Origin: Candidatus Aminicenantota bacterium
GTDB taxonomy: Bacteria > Acidobacteriota > Aminicenantia > Aminicenantales > Aminicenantaceae
DNA: 5,932 nucleotides
Reading direction: 5' to 3'
Assembly: GCA_030670375.1 (NCBI GenBank)
Contig: DAOVBT010000147.1
Coordinates: 1-5,932 of the forward strand
Part shown: positions 1-5,879 of the stretch, one piece after another
Layout of the letters: every line of letters starts with the position of its first letter
Numbering within the stretch: the first letter of the stretch is position 1
Notes under the pieces: generated by a model
What the model was told of the DNA's origin: nothing
What the model saw: the letters and a program-made list of their open reading frames with translations, nothing else
Database searches by the model: none
Translations under genes and position numbers: made by a program

Positions 1-120
1 CTCCTGTGCGAGGTCGTAGACTAGTTGGCTCTTCTTGCATGCCGAAAAGCCCAAAACCAAAAGGCAGAGGACAATGACCAGCCGACTTTTAAAAGTTCGT
101 CTCGTTTCCACAACAGACAT
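1..120 (-). CDS. Putative lipoprotein, N-terminal fragment (cut by left window edge)
   Basis: The reverse strand from an ATG at 118-120 reads open for 40 codons to the window edge. The product starts MSVVETRRTFKSRL, then has a hydrophobic core of about residues 14-25 and a lipobox F25-S26-A27-C28 followed by two lysines. This is a type II signal peptide: Arg/Lys-rich n-region, short hydrophobic core, and a cysteine expected to be lipidated after cleavage. The mature protein would be membrane-anchored outside the cytoplasm. Only about 12 mature residues are visible, so the family and function cannot be named. The start is uncertain. A GAGG sequence directly abuts the ATG at 120, which is too close to be its ribosome binding site, but it lies 9 nt before an in-frame GTG at 109-111. 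Either GTG 111 is the true start or ATG 120 is used from a very short leader. The gene is divergent from the dipeptidase gene. Confidence 0.72.
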   Translation of the reverse strand, partial: MSVVETRRTFKSRLVIVLCLLVLGFSACKKSQLVYDLAQE

Positions 121-127
121 CCTCTGC

Positions 128-156
128 TTTATAACACAAAATGAATCCCCCATCAA
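128..156 (-). promoter_or_regulatory. Candidate promoter for the left-edge lipoprotein gene
   Basis: On the minus strand, TTGATG (151-156) and TATAAA (128-133) are separated by 17 nt, a plausible sigma70-type pair. The predicted transcription start would be at about 120-122, at the ATG itself, giving an essentially leaderless message. The -35 box matches the consensus at four of six positions and the -10 at five of six. The region is AT-rich, so chance matches are possible. Confidence 0.35.
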
Positions 157-166
157 ACAGGATTGA

Positions 167-226
167 TTTTTGAATCCGTTTGGTGTTATTTTCAAGTTTT
201 TGAATTTTTTGTGTTTGGATTTTTTG
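167..226. repeat. T-rich tract with a 9-bp direct repeat between divergent genes
   Basis: TTTTTGAAT occurs at 167-175 and 197-205, exactly 30 bp apart, within a plus-strand T-rich stretch whose T-runs (189-192, 197-201, 205-210, 220-225) lie just upstream of the dipeptidase -35 box. The tract may be bent DNA, an UP-like element or a regulator site. Low complexity makes chance repeats more likely here than elsewhere. Confidence 0.35.
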
Positions 227-255
227 TTGACAGGTTTTGCAGCAATCTTGATAAT
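227..255 (+). promoter_or_regulatory. Sigma70-type promoter for the C69 dipeptidase gene
   Basis: A perfect TTGACA -35 box (227-232) is followed by a 17-nt spacer and a GATAAT -10 box (250-255, five of six consensus). A T-rich tract upstream (about 188-226) could act as an UP-like element. The predicted transcription start is near 262, leaving a leader of about 30 nt before the ATG at 292. This also argues against the upstream in-frame starts at 163 (TTG) and 256 (ATG), because both precede the expected transcript. Confidence 0.75.
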
Positions 256-278
256 ATGAGGGTATCTTTAAAAAGTCG

Positions 279-286
279 AAGGAGTG
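279..286 (+). promoter_or_regulatory. Strong ribosome binding site that fixes the dipeptidase start
   Basis: AAGGAGTG lies with its GGAG core ending 7 nt before the ATG at 292. It is the only good Shine-Dalgarno sequence near any in-frame start of this gene, so it decides the start in favour of 292. Confidence 0.8.
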
Positions 287-291
287 AACCC

Positions 292-1932
292 ATGAAAGCT
301 TTCCGCACAACAACAAAATTCAAAGGATTATTCTTAATCTCGGCCTTATTTCTGATATCTGTTTCCTTTCTGCTGTTTTCCTCGACCACTCAAGATAATC
401 CTCCATTCAGGGAATGGGAAGAGGTCGAATCGGGCTGTACGAGCATCATGGTGGGGAAACTGGCCTCGACCGACGGCTCGGTCATCACCTGCCACACATG
501 TGATGGGAATTACCGGACCTGGGTGAAAATCGAGCCTTCTGCAGAACATTTTGAGGGAGCCATGGCCAAAGTCTACACAGGATTGATGCACACGGAAACG
601 TCATGGGATCTGAGGGACATTACAGAAAAAGGGGAAATACCCCAGGTAAAAGAAACCTTTGCTTTTCTCAACACCGCCTATCCCTGCATGAACGAGCATC
701 AATTGGCCATCGGGGAGACCACGATCGGAGGCAGGAGAGAGCTCCGCAACCCGGAGGGCATGTTCATGATCGAGGAACTGGAGCGCATCGCACTCCAGAG
801 ATGCACAAATGCCCGGGATGCCATCCGGCTCATCGGGAAACTCGTTAAAGAATACGGATATGGAGACTGGGGTGAGTGCATCACTATCGCTGACACTAAA
901 GAAGTCTGGCATCTTGAAATTTTCGGGGAAGGTCTTTTAAAAAAGGGGGCGATATGGGCCGCGGTCCGCATCCCTGACGATCACATCGGGATCTCCGCCA
1001 ACATCCCCAGAATCGCCGAGTTGGATCTGGATGATCCCGACCACTACATGGCGTCCGACAATGTTCTCTCATACGCGGAAAAAAAGGGCTGGTGGGATAC
1101 CAAGAGCGGAGAGTCCTTCAAATTTTGGAAAGCCTACAGCGGCAGGAAACCGTTTTCGAGCAGGGAGTATTTTGTTTTTAACACGCTGGCTCCTTCATTC
1201 AACTTGGACTTTGAGGCCGAGGAGCTTCCCTTCTCTGTGAAACCGGATAAAAAAGTATCGGTTAGAGATGTCATCAAGATGTACCGGGAAACTTATGCTG
1301 GGACAGATTGGGACATGACCCAAAACCTTATGACCAAAGCCCGACGAGGCAAAGAGATGGTCAAAAACCCGATCGCCAGTCCTTGGATGTCCTATGATAT
1401 GTGGAACCTCCTCAACACCCTAAAACCTGGAGTTGTAGAGCGGTATCGGACAATCGCAATTGCCGGATGTTCCTATTCCCACATCACCCAATGTCGGGAT
1501 TGGCTCCCTGATCCTGTGGGAGGCATTTGCTGGTTCGCTTTTGATAATCCCGGCCAAAGCGTAAGGATTCCGATATTTGCAGGAGTGACAGAGCTTCCCC
1601 CCAGTTTTGAGGTGTGCGCCCAGCACCGGTTTCGCAGCGATTCGGCAGCCTGGGCCTTCCGAAGAGCCAACAAACTTGCGACGTTTAAATGGGGACAAGC
1701 AAAAGAACATATTGAAAAAGCAATACAAGAATTCGAGGAGAAAGCTTTTACCGACCTGCCCGATATCGAAAAAAAAGTTTTGGAGCTTTACAACGGCGGT
1801 AAAACGGAAGAGGATATCCTCAAAGCCAAACAATATCTCACCAAGTACACCAACGATTTTGCCCGCGCGGCCATAAATAAATACTGGGAACTGGGAGACA
1901 AATTCTGGGCCTTTCTTGCAAGAGGATATTGA
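292..1932 (+). CDS. Exported dipeptidase, peptidase family C69 (Ntn hydrolase)
   Basis: The 546-aa product resembles the C69 (formerly U34) dipeptidases, which are Ntn hydrolases that use an N-terminal cysteine unmasked by autoproteolysis to cleave dipeptides. Residues 1-12 are basic and residues 13-32 form a hydrophobic signal peptide or anchor, so it should act outside the cytoplasm. The family's start motif is seen as SGCTSIMVGKLASTDGS, making Cys49 the predicted nucleophile after removal of a 48-residue leader. Further family-like blocks are IGETTIGGRRE (140-150), an acidic MIEELERIALQR helix (159-170), DTKEVWHLEIFGEG (201-214) and SANIPRIAELD (235-245). The C-terminal part (about 460-546) is mostly helical and charged. 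The open frame extends upstream to 163, but the promoter and ribosome binding site place the start at 292. Substrate preference cannot be read from sequence. No catalytic residue appears lost and the length is close to what I expect for long secreted C69 members. Confidence 0.9.
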   Translation: MKAFRTTTKFKGLFLISALFLISVSFLLFSSTTQDNPPFREWEEVESGCTSIMVGKLASTDGSVITCHTCDGNYRTWVKIEPSAEHFEGAMAKVYTGLMHTETSWDLRDITEKGEIPQVKETFAFLNTAYPCMNEHQLAIGETTIGGRRELRNPEGMFMIEELERIALQRCTNARDAIRLIGKLVKEYGYGDWGECITIADTKEVWHLEIFGEGLLKKGAIWAAVRIPDDHIGISANIPRIAELDLDDPDHYMASDNVLSYAEKKGWWDTKSGESFKFWKAYSGRKPFSSREYFVFNTLAPSFNLDFEAEELPFSVKPDKKVSVRDVIKMYRETYAGTDWDMTQNLMTKARRGKEMVKNPIASPWMSYDMWNLLNTLKPGVVERYRTIAIAGCSYSHITQCRDWLPDPVGGICWFAFDNPGQSVRIPIFAGVTELPPSFEVCAQHRFRSDSAAWAFRRANKLATFKWGQAKEHIEKAIQEFEEKAFTDLPDIEKKVLELYNGGKTEEDILKAKQYLTKYTNDFARAAINKYWELGDKFWAFLARGY

Positions 1933-1956
1933 CCGCCTATTTCCTTAGAAGCCTTA

Positions 1957-1983
1957 TTGACTCAGTTTCCTATTGCTGATAAC
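1957..1983 (+). promoter_or_regulatory. Weak candidate promoter upstream of the kinase gene
   Basis: TTGACT (1957-1962) and GATAAC (1978-1983) are separated by 15 nt, which is shorter than the optimal 17. The pair lies in the 84-bp gap after the dipeptidase stop. No hairpin followed by a T-run is visible in that gap, so the kinase gene may be read from the dipeptidase promoter, from this weak site, or from both. Confidence 0.25.
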
Positions 1984-2016
1984 CTTTTACTGACCAACCA
2001 ACGGCGAGAATGAGCG

Positions 2017-4734
2017 ATGGAATGCCCCAAATGCACCTTTAAGAATCCAGATAACACACGATTCTGCGGTAACTGTGCGTCTCCCCTCCAACAGGAAGAC
2101 GGATTTTCCTCACTGACCAAAACCCTGCAAGTGTCGACCAATCAGCTTATTCAAGGCAGTATCTTCGCCGGGAAATACAAAATCCTCGAAAGATTGGGAA
2201 TCGGGGGAATGGGAGTCGTTTACAAGGCGGAGGACACCAAACTCAAACGGACGGTTGCGCTAAAATTTCTATCGCCAGAGCTCACGCAGAATGAACGGGC
2301 GAGAGAGCGTTTTGTCCATGAGGCACAGGCCGCGTCTGCTTTAGATCACCCAAACATCTGCACTATCCACGAAATCGACGAGACCGAGGAAGGGCAGATG
2401 TATATTGCCATGGCCTTCTACAGGGGAGAGAGTCTCAAGGAGAGGCTTTCAAAAAGTCCGCTGAACCTGAAAGACACTTTGGACATCGCTATCCAGGTCT
2501 CCAAGGGATTGGCCAAAGCCCATGAGCACGACATCGTTCACCGTGATATCAAACCGGCGAACATCATGATGACGGATGATGGACTGGTCAAGATCGTTGA
2601 TTTTGGAGTAGCCAAACTCTCGGGATCGACACGGGTCACAAGAGATGGCACGGCAGTGGGCACAGCGGCATACATGTCGCCGGAACAGGCCCGGGGGGAA
2701 GAAGTCGATCAAAAGACGGATATCTGGTCGTTGGGAGTCATGTTATCGGAGATCGTGACGGGGGAACCTCCGTTCAAAGGGGAAAACGAGCAGGCTATCT
2801 TGTATTCCATCTTGAATAGGGAGCCACACACCGTCAAAGGATTGGAAACAGCCGTTCCAAAGGAACTGGAACAGATCATTCGACAGGCCCTGTCCAAAGA
2901 TCCCAAAAAAAGATTTTCTTCTGCGAAGGAATTGTCTCAAGTCCTGGAAGGTTTGAAGTTGAAATTGATCACAGGGGCAACTTTCCCCACACGGACGGTT
3001 ATCTTCCGTCAACCGCGCAAGCGCCTGATAATCGGGAGTGCTTTTGCGGTATTTGTGCTTGCAACAGCGCTCGTGACCTGGATGCTGACACGGCCAAGCC
3101 TTGCCTTCAACGAGCGGGATAAATTGCTCGTTGCCGATGTGGACAACCAAACAGGGGATTCTGTGTTCGACATGGCCCTTCAGACAGCCATCGAGGCAGA
3201 CCTCCAGCAATCCCCTTTTGCCAGTATCTTCGATAAGGGGCAGGTGGCAGAAACCTTAAAACTGATGAAATTGGCCCCTGGCTCTCATATAGACGAAGAA
3301 CTGGGCTCTGACATTTGCCGGTTTTCTGGGGTCAGGGCCATGATCGTTCCACGAATCCTCAAAGCTGGAGAAGCTTACGAACTGCAGGCTATTCTGATCG
3401 ATCCAAGACGGAATAGACACGTGGATAGAATCCGTGTTACGGCCCTCGGTCGTGAAGAGGTGCTTCTTAATGCCATCGACAAACTGGCCCGGCAGGTGCG
3501 TTCTCGTCTAGGCGAGTCTCTAAACTCCATTGAAGAGGCGGATAAAGCTATCGCTCAGCATACCACGTCCTCATGGGAGGCTTTACACTACCTTTCGATG
3601 GGACAGGCGAAATGGAATGAAGGCAAATTCAAGGATGCTGCCTCTTTTTTCGAGCTTGCCCTAGATAAGGATCCGAAGTTTGTGGCTGCAAGGGGATCGC
3701 TTGGCCTTCTGCTCATACAGTTCTTGAACCAAAAAGAAAGAGGGAAAAAAGAGCTCAAACAAGCCTTCGAAGACGCAGAAGGCATCACACAGCAGGAATA
3801 TCTGCTGATAAAGGCCGTCAACCTGTGGCATGTGGATGAAGATTATGAGGCTGCTTTGGAGGAATACCGGATTCTTCGCGAACTCTTTCCGGACATCATG
3901 CAGGGTTACAACAATGCCGGAGTCATCCTCCGCAATCTTGGACGGTTGGAAGAAGCTGTCGCCATGTTCGAGATGGCAGCAGATGTCGCCCCGCGAAACA
4001 GTCTCCCGTTGGCCAATCTGTGGTGGACCTACCTCACATCCTTAAAAGATCCGGTTTCAGCAGAAGAGGCAGGACGCCGTGTCGTGGATTTGGGGCCTGA
4101 GATCGCCATCCACCACCACTGGTTGGGATACGCTTTGGCCGCACAAGCAAGATATGACGAGGCGGTCGATTCCTACAAAAAAGTCCTATCTCTCGAATCC
4201 CAACATCCTTGGGGATTGCCGAACATGGCCTATATCCTGTTGGCTGCCGGAAGGGCTGCAGAGGCTGTGCCGTATTTCGAGCAAATCCGGGAACTCGTTC
4301 AACAAGAACGTATGCAGGATTATTATCCCTCGGTTTGTTTTTATTTGGCCTTAGCCTTGAGAGAATCGGGAGAAGAAGGGGCCGCCAAGGAAATCGCAGA
4401 AGAAGGAAAAAACTATCTTATCGAGGATGTCGGAGAGACCTGGGAAGCGGCATGGATACCACTTATGATGGCAAAACTGGAGATGGCAAGCGGGAAGGAC
4501 GACAGGATTGACGAATATGTTAGACAGGCCAAGTCGCTGGGACTGAACGACCAAGGAGCCTATATCTATCTGGCCGAGGTTTATGCGTTATCCGGCAAAT
4601 CAAACGAGGCCATCGACACGTTAAAGCAGGTCCTTGATTCCGGACATCCGGATCCTTACTTCTTGCGGATTTTTCCTGCTTTTCACTCTTTGCAGACCGA
4701 TCCCAATTTTCGAGCACTCTTTCGTTCTGAGTAA
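2017..4734 (+). CDS. Zinc-ribbon, membrane-spanning Ser/Thr protein kinase with TPR sensor region
   Basis: This 905-aa protein has several modules in order. Residues 3-20 hold a CPKC...CGNC zinc ribbon (Cys3, 6, 17, 20). Residues about 54-312 are a Hanks-type Ser/Thr kinase with a glycine loop GIGGMG (61-66), the ATP-binding lysine K83 (TVALKFL), helix-C E102, HRDIKPAN (175-182, catalytic D177), DFG (195-197), SPE (221-223), D235 and R299. All key catalytic residues are present, so it should be active. The activation loop carries Thr205, 208, 212 and 216 as possible phosphosites. Residues 337-357 are a membrane helix preceded by RQPRKR, putting the kinase inside and the rest outside. Residues about 366-500 look like an FlgO/TolB-N-type alpha/beta domain, and about 520-880 contain roughly nine TPR units, such as 628-661, 697-730 and 845-878. 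It likely senses an extracytoplasmic ligand or protein and signals by phosphorylation; partners are unknown. The start has only a weak GAG 8 nt upstream, but no earlier in-frame start exists after the last stop. Confidence 0.93.
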   Translation: MECPKCTFKNPDNTRFCGNCASPLQQEDGFSSLTKTLQVSTNQLIQGSIFAGKYKILERLGIGGMGVVYKAEDTKLKRTVALKFLSPELTQNERARERFVHEAQAASALDHPNICTIHEIDETEEGQMYIAMAFYRGESLKERLSKSPLNLKDTLDIAIQVSKGLAKAHEHDIVHRDIKPANIMMTDDGLVKIVDFGVAKLSGSTRVTRDGTAVGTAAYMSPEQARGEEVDQKTDIWSLGVMLSEIVTGEPPFKGENEQAILYSILNREPHTVKGLETAVPKELEQIIRQALSKDPKKRFSSAKELSQVLEGLKLKLITGATFPTRTVIFRQPRKRLIIGSAFAVFVLATALVTWMLTRPSLAFNERDKLLVADVDNQTGDSVFDMALQTAIEADLQQSPFASIFDKGQVAETLKLMKLAPGSHIDEELGSDICRFSGVRAMIVPRILKAGEAYELQAILIDPRRNRHVDRIRVTALGREEVLLNAIDKLARQVRSRLGESLNSIEEADKAIAQHTTSSWEALHYLSMGQAKWNEGKFKDAASFFELALDKDPKFVAARGSLGLLLIQFLNQKERGKKELKQAFEDAEGITQQEYLLIKAVNLWHVDEDYEAALEEYRILRELFPDIMQGYNNAGVILRNLGRLEEAVAMFEMAADVAPRNSLPLANLWWTYLTSLKDPVSAEEAGRRVVDLGPEIAIHHHWLGYALAAQARYDEAVDSYKKVLSLESQHPWGLPNMAYILLAAGRAAEAVPYFEQIRELVQQERMQDYYPSVCFYLALALRESGEEGAAKEIAEEGKNYLIEDVGETWEAAWIPLMMAKLEMASGKDDRIDEYVRQAKSLGLNDQGAYIYLAEVYALSGKSNEAIDTLKQVLDSGHPDPYFLRIFPAFHSLQTDPNFRALFRSE

Positions 4735-4736
4735 AC

Positions 4737-5033
4737 TTATTTTTCCAGGCGTTTCACCGTCAATGTCAATCTTTTAACGGATTGGATGTCTACTTCGTCT
4801 CCGGGACCAAAAGAAGCATCGCTCTCGGCATTCCACAGTTCCCCATGGACAAAGACTTTGCCCTTTTTCCCTTCCCACTCCTTCACTTCAGCGATAAGTC
4901 CAATCATACCTGATTCTCCTGTAGGAGACCGCCTCTGTTTTTTGGTGATCAACCAGATCAGCGGGATGACCACATGTTCTGCAAACTCAAACAGAACATA
5001 AGCAATGATTAATATAAGCAGGACTTTTAGCAT
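4737..5033 (-). CDS. Short NfeD-like membrane protein with C-terminal OB-fold
   Basis: The 98-aa product has a hydrophobic N-terminus (residues 2-16 and 21-30, broken by EFAEH), a basic linker KKQRR and a C-terminal domain of about 43-96. The pattern there is G-x-x-G-x-x-A-E-V, then GKVFVHGELWNAES (58-71), GDEVDI (78-83) and a final VKRLTLTVKRL. This matches the small beta-barrel (OB-fold) domain of NfeD proteins, including the hallmark G-E-x-W-x-A. NfeD proteins are membrane partners of stomatin-like SPFH proteins and related proteases. Here there is no such gene in view. The ATG lies inside the 3' end of the radical SAM gene with a 7-nt overlap, and a GGAAGAG sequence sits about 9 nt upstream, so the two are expected to be translated together. 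The gene converges on the kinase gene with a gap of only two bases. It is much shorter than multi-helix NfeD forms, but it looks complete rather than truncated. Confidence 0.82.
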   Translation of the reverse strand: MLKVLLILIIAYVLFEFAEHVVIPLIWLITKKQRRSPTGESGMIGLIAEVKEWEGKKGKVFVHGELWNAESDASFGPGDEVDIQSVKRLTLTVKRLEK

Positions 5034-5761
5034 CTGATTTTTCTCTTCCGCATGTTATCCAGAACAAATGGGTATGCTTCAAGGTATTCCAGTTCAAGCT
5101 GTGAATGAATACCGCTCTCCTCGAGCAACTTCTCAAATTCGTTGATCTCCTCCCGGGAAAAAAGGTCGCCCATCAGAGCCGGCCAAGTTCTTACTCCTAA
5201 TTTCTCCAGTTCCTTCAGAGCAGTCAGCGGGAAACGAAAGAAGTCATTTTGTGCCCCTGTCATATGCTCGAAAGAATTGTGATCAATTCCCTTTAAACAA
5301 ATCCGAACTTTCAGATTCGGAAATTCCCTGAATTTATTCAGCAGGTCTGTTTGATATCCGAGAAAAAATCCGTTGGTCTCGAGAATGAATAAAGAATCGG
5401 GTTTGCTCAGATTTATGAGCCTGAGTACTTCGATCAAATGAGTAAAAGTTTTTTCTCCCAGAATTGGCTCAGCCCCACTAATCCTAAACAGACGAAAAGA
5501 TTTTTTTTGTGCGATATGGAGAAGCTTGTCGGCCACCTGTTGGGGTGAATAAAACTGCTGGAATCGTTCTGGATGAAGGTTCCGATTGTAGTTCCAGCAG
5601 TACGCACACAGGAAAGAACAACCCACCGCATCGGCCGTTGCGATGCCTCCATAATAAGGAGCTGCCCTAAAACGGTAATAAAGTCTTTTATCCCCGCTTG
5701 TGACTTGATTTTCTACTTCTTCAGATCTTTTGAGGGGATCGAACGGAAACTCCAATGTCAT
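5027..5761 (-). CDS. Radical SAM protein of unknown substrate
   Basis: The 244-aa product carries the radical SAM iron-sulfur motif C48-SFL-C52-AY-C55, within AVGCSFLCAYCWNYNRN. It also has an SGAEP segment (95-99) in place of the usual GGEP, and ETNGFF (128-133), which resembles the SAM-binding ETNG strand of activating-type enzymes. A later strand reads VRICLKGID (152-160). The size fits a minimal radical SAM barrel without an extra auxiliary-cluster domain; no second cysteine cluster is visible. The family style recalls small uncharacterised proteins sometimes labelled MoaA-like or PFL-activase-like, but the substrate cannot be assigned. Residues 25-45 (KRLYYRFRAAPYYGG and onward) form a distinctive conserved-looking lead-in to the cluster motif. 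It is the first gene of a two-gene unit with the NfeD-like gene. The ATG at 5761 has no Shine-Dalgarno sequence at normal spacing. It faces the partial gene at the right edge across a 118-bp divergent region. Confidence 0.88.
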   Translation of the reverse strand: MTLEFPFDPLKRSEEVENQVTSGDKRLYYRFRAAPYYGGIATADAVGCSFLCAYCWNYNRNLHPERFQQFYSPQQVADKLLHIAQKKSFRLFRISGAEPILGEKTFTHLIEVLRLINLSKPDSLFILETNGFFLGYQTDLLNKFREFPNLKVRICLKGIDHNSFEHMTGAQNDFFRFPLTALKELEKLGVRTWPALMGDLFSREEINEFEKLLEESGIHSQLELEYLEAYPFVLDNMRKRKIRC

Positions 5762-5769
5762 TCTTTATT

Positions 5770-5775
5770 TTTATC
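5770..5775 (-). promoter_or_regulatory. Candidate -10 box for the radical SAM/NfeD unit
   Basis: On the minus strand GATAAA (5770-5775) lies 8 nt before the ATG at 5761, downstream of an A/T run. No good -35 box is found at 16-18 nt; the nearest, TTGTGC, sits 15 nt away and matches at only three positions. If real, the transcript would start at or next to the initiation codon. The call is weak. Confidence 0.2.
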
Positions 5776-5809
5776 AAAAAAAAGGGGTCAGCACAAAATC
5801 TGGATGGGT

Positions 5810-5838
5810 TTGACAACAAAATTTCCCTCTGATATAAG
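5810..5838 (+). promoter_or_regulatory. Sigma70-type promoter for the right-edge exported protein gene
   Basis: A perfect TTGACA (5810-5815), a 17-nt spacer and TATAAG (5833-5838, four of six consensus) form a strong-looking promoter. Transcription should begin near 5845, giving a leader of about 35 nt to the ATG at 5880. The arrangement closely parallels the dipeptidase promoter at 227-255. Confidence 0.65.
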
Positions 5839-5865
5839 TCAATCCATGGGACAATCATAAGTCAA
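5834..5865. repeat. 9-bp direct repeat ATAAGTCAA, two copies 23 bp apart
   Basis: ATAAGTCAA occurs at 5834-5842 and again at 5857-5865. The first copy overlaps the -10 box and the second lies in the early transcribed leader of the right-edge gene. Copies spaced by about two helical turns over a promoter could bind a regulator, but two short copies in an AT-rich region may be chance. Confidence 0.45.
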
Positions 5866-5879
5866 AATATGAGGTTATT

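Noticed and set aside
253..265. AATATGAGG-N-TAT shared by 253-265 and 5866-5878 near both plus-strand starts
   Set aside because: Twelve of thirteen bases match, but such pairs are expected several times by chance in 6 kb. The two copies also play different roles, one next to a -10 box and one as a ribosome binding site.
163..291. N-terminal extension of the dipeptidase from a TTG at 163 or an ATG at 256
   Set aside because: It overlaps the promoter and lies before the expected transcript start. It has no ribosome binding site and would place 43 odd residues before a normal signal peptide.
1420..1833. 137-codon minus-strand open frame opposite the dipeptidase gene
   Set aside because: It resembles no family I know and lies entirely opposite a well-supported conserved gene.
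2010..2042. Ten-codon open frame (ATG at 2010, stop TAA at 2040-2042) overlapping the kinase start, possible leader peptide
   Set aside because: It has no good ribosome binding site and no attenuator-like structure nearby; a frame this short is expected by chance.
4209..4511. 100-codon open frame in another frame inside the kinase gene
   Set aside because: The translation is low-complexity and Arg/Gly-rich, typical of a shadow frame, and the kinase TPR frame covers it with clear repeats.
4707..4746. Possible terminator after the kinase: ACTC/GAGT stem followed by a T-run
   Set aside because: The stem is only four base pairs with a long loop, and several bases separate it from the T-run, so it is too weak to call.
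5842..5856. CCATGG-centred palindrome between the two ATAAGTCAA copies
   Set aside because: Only the six central bases are symmetric; the flanks do not match, so it is no more than a chance short palindrome.
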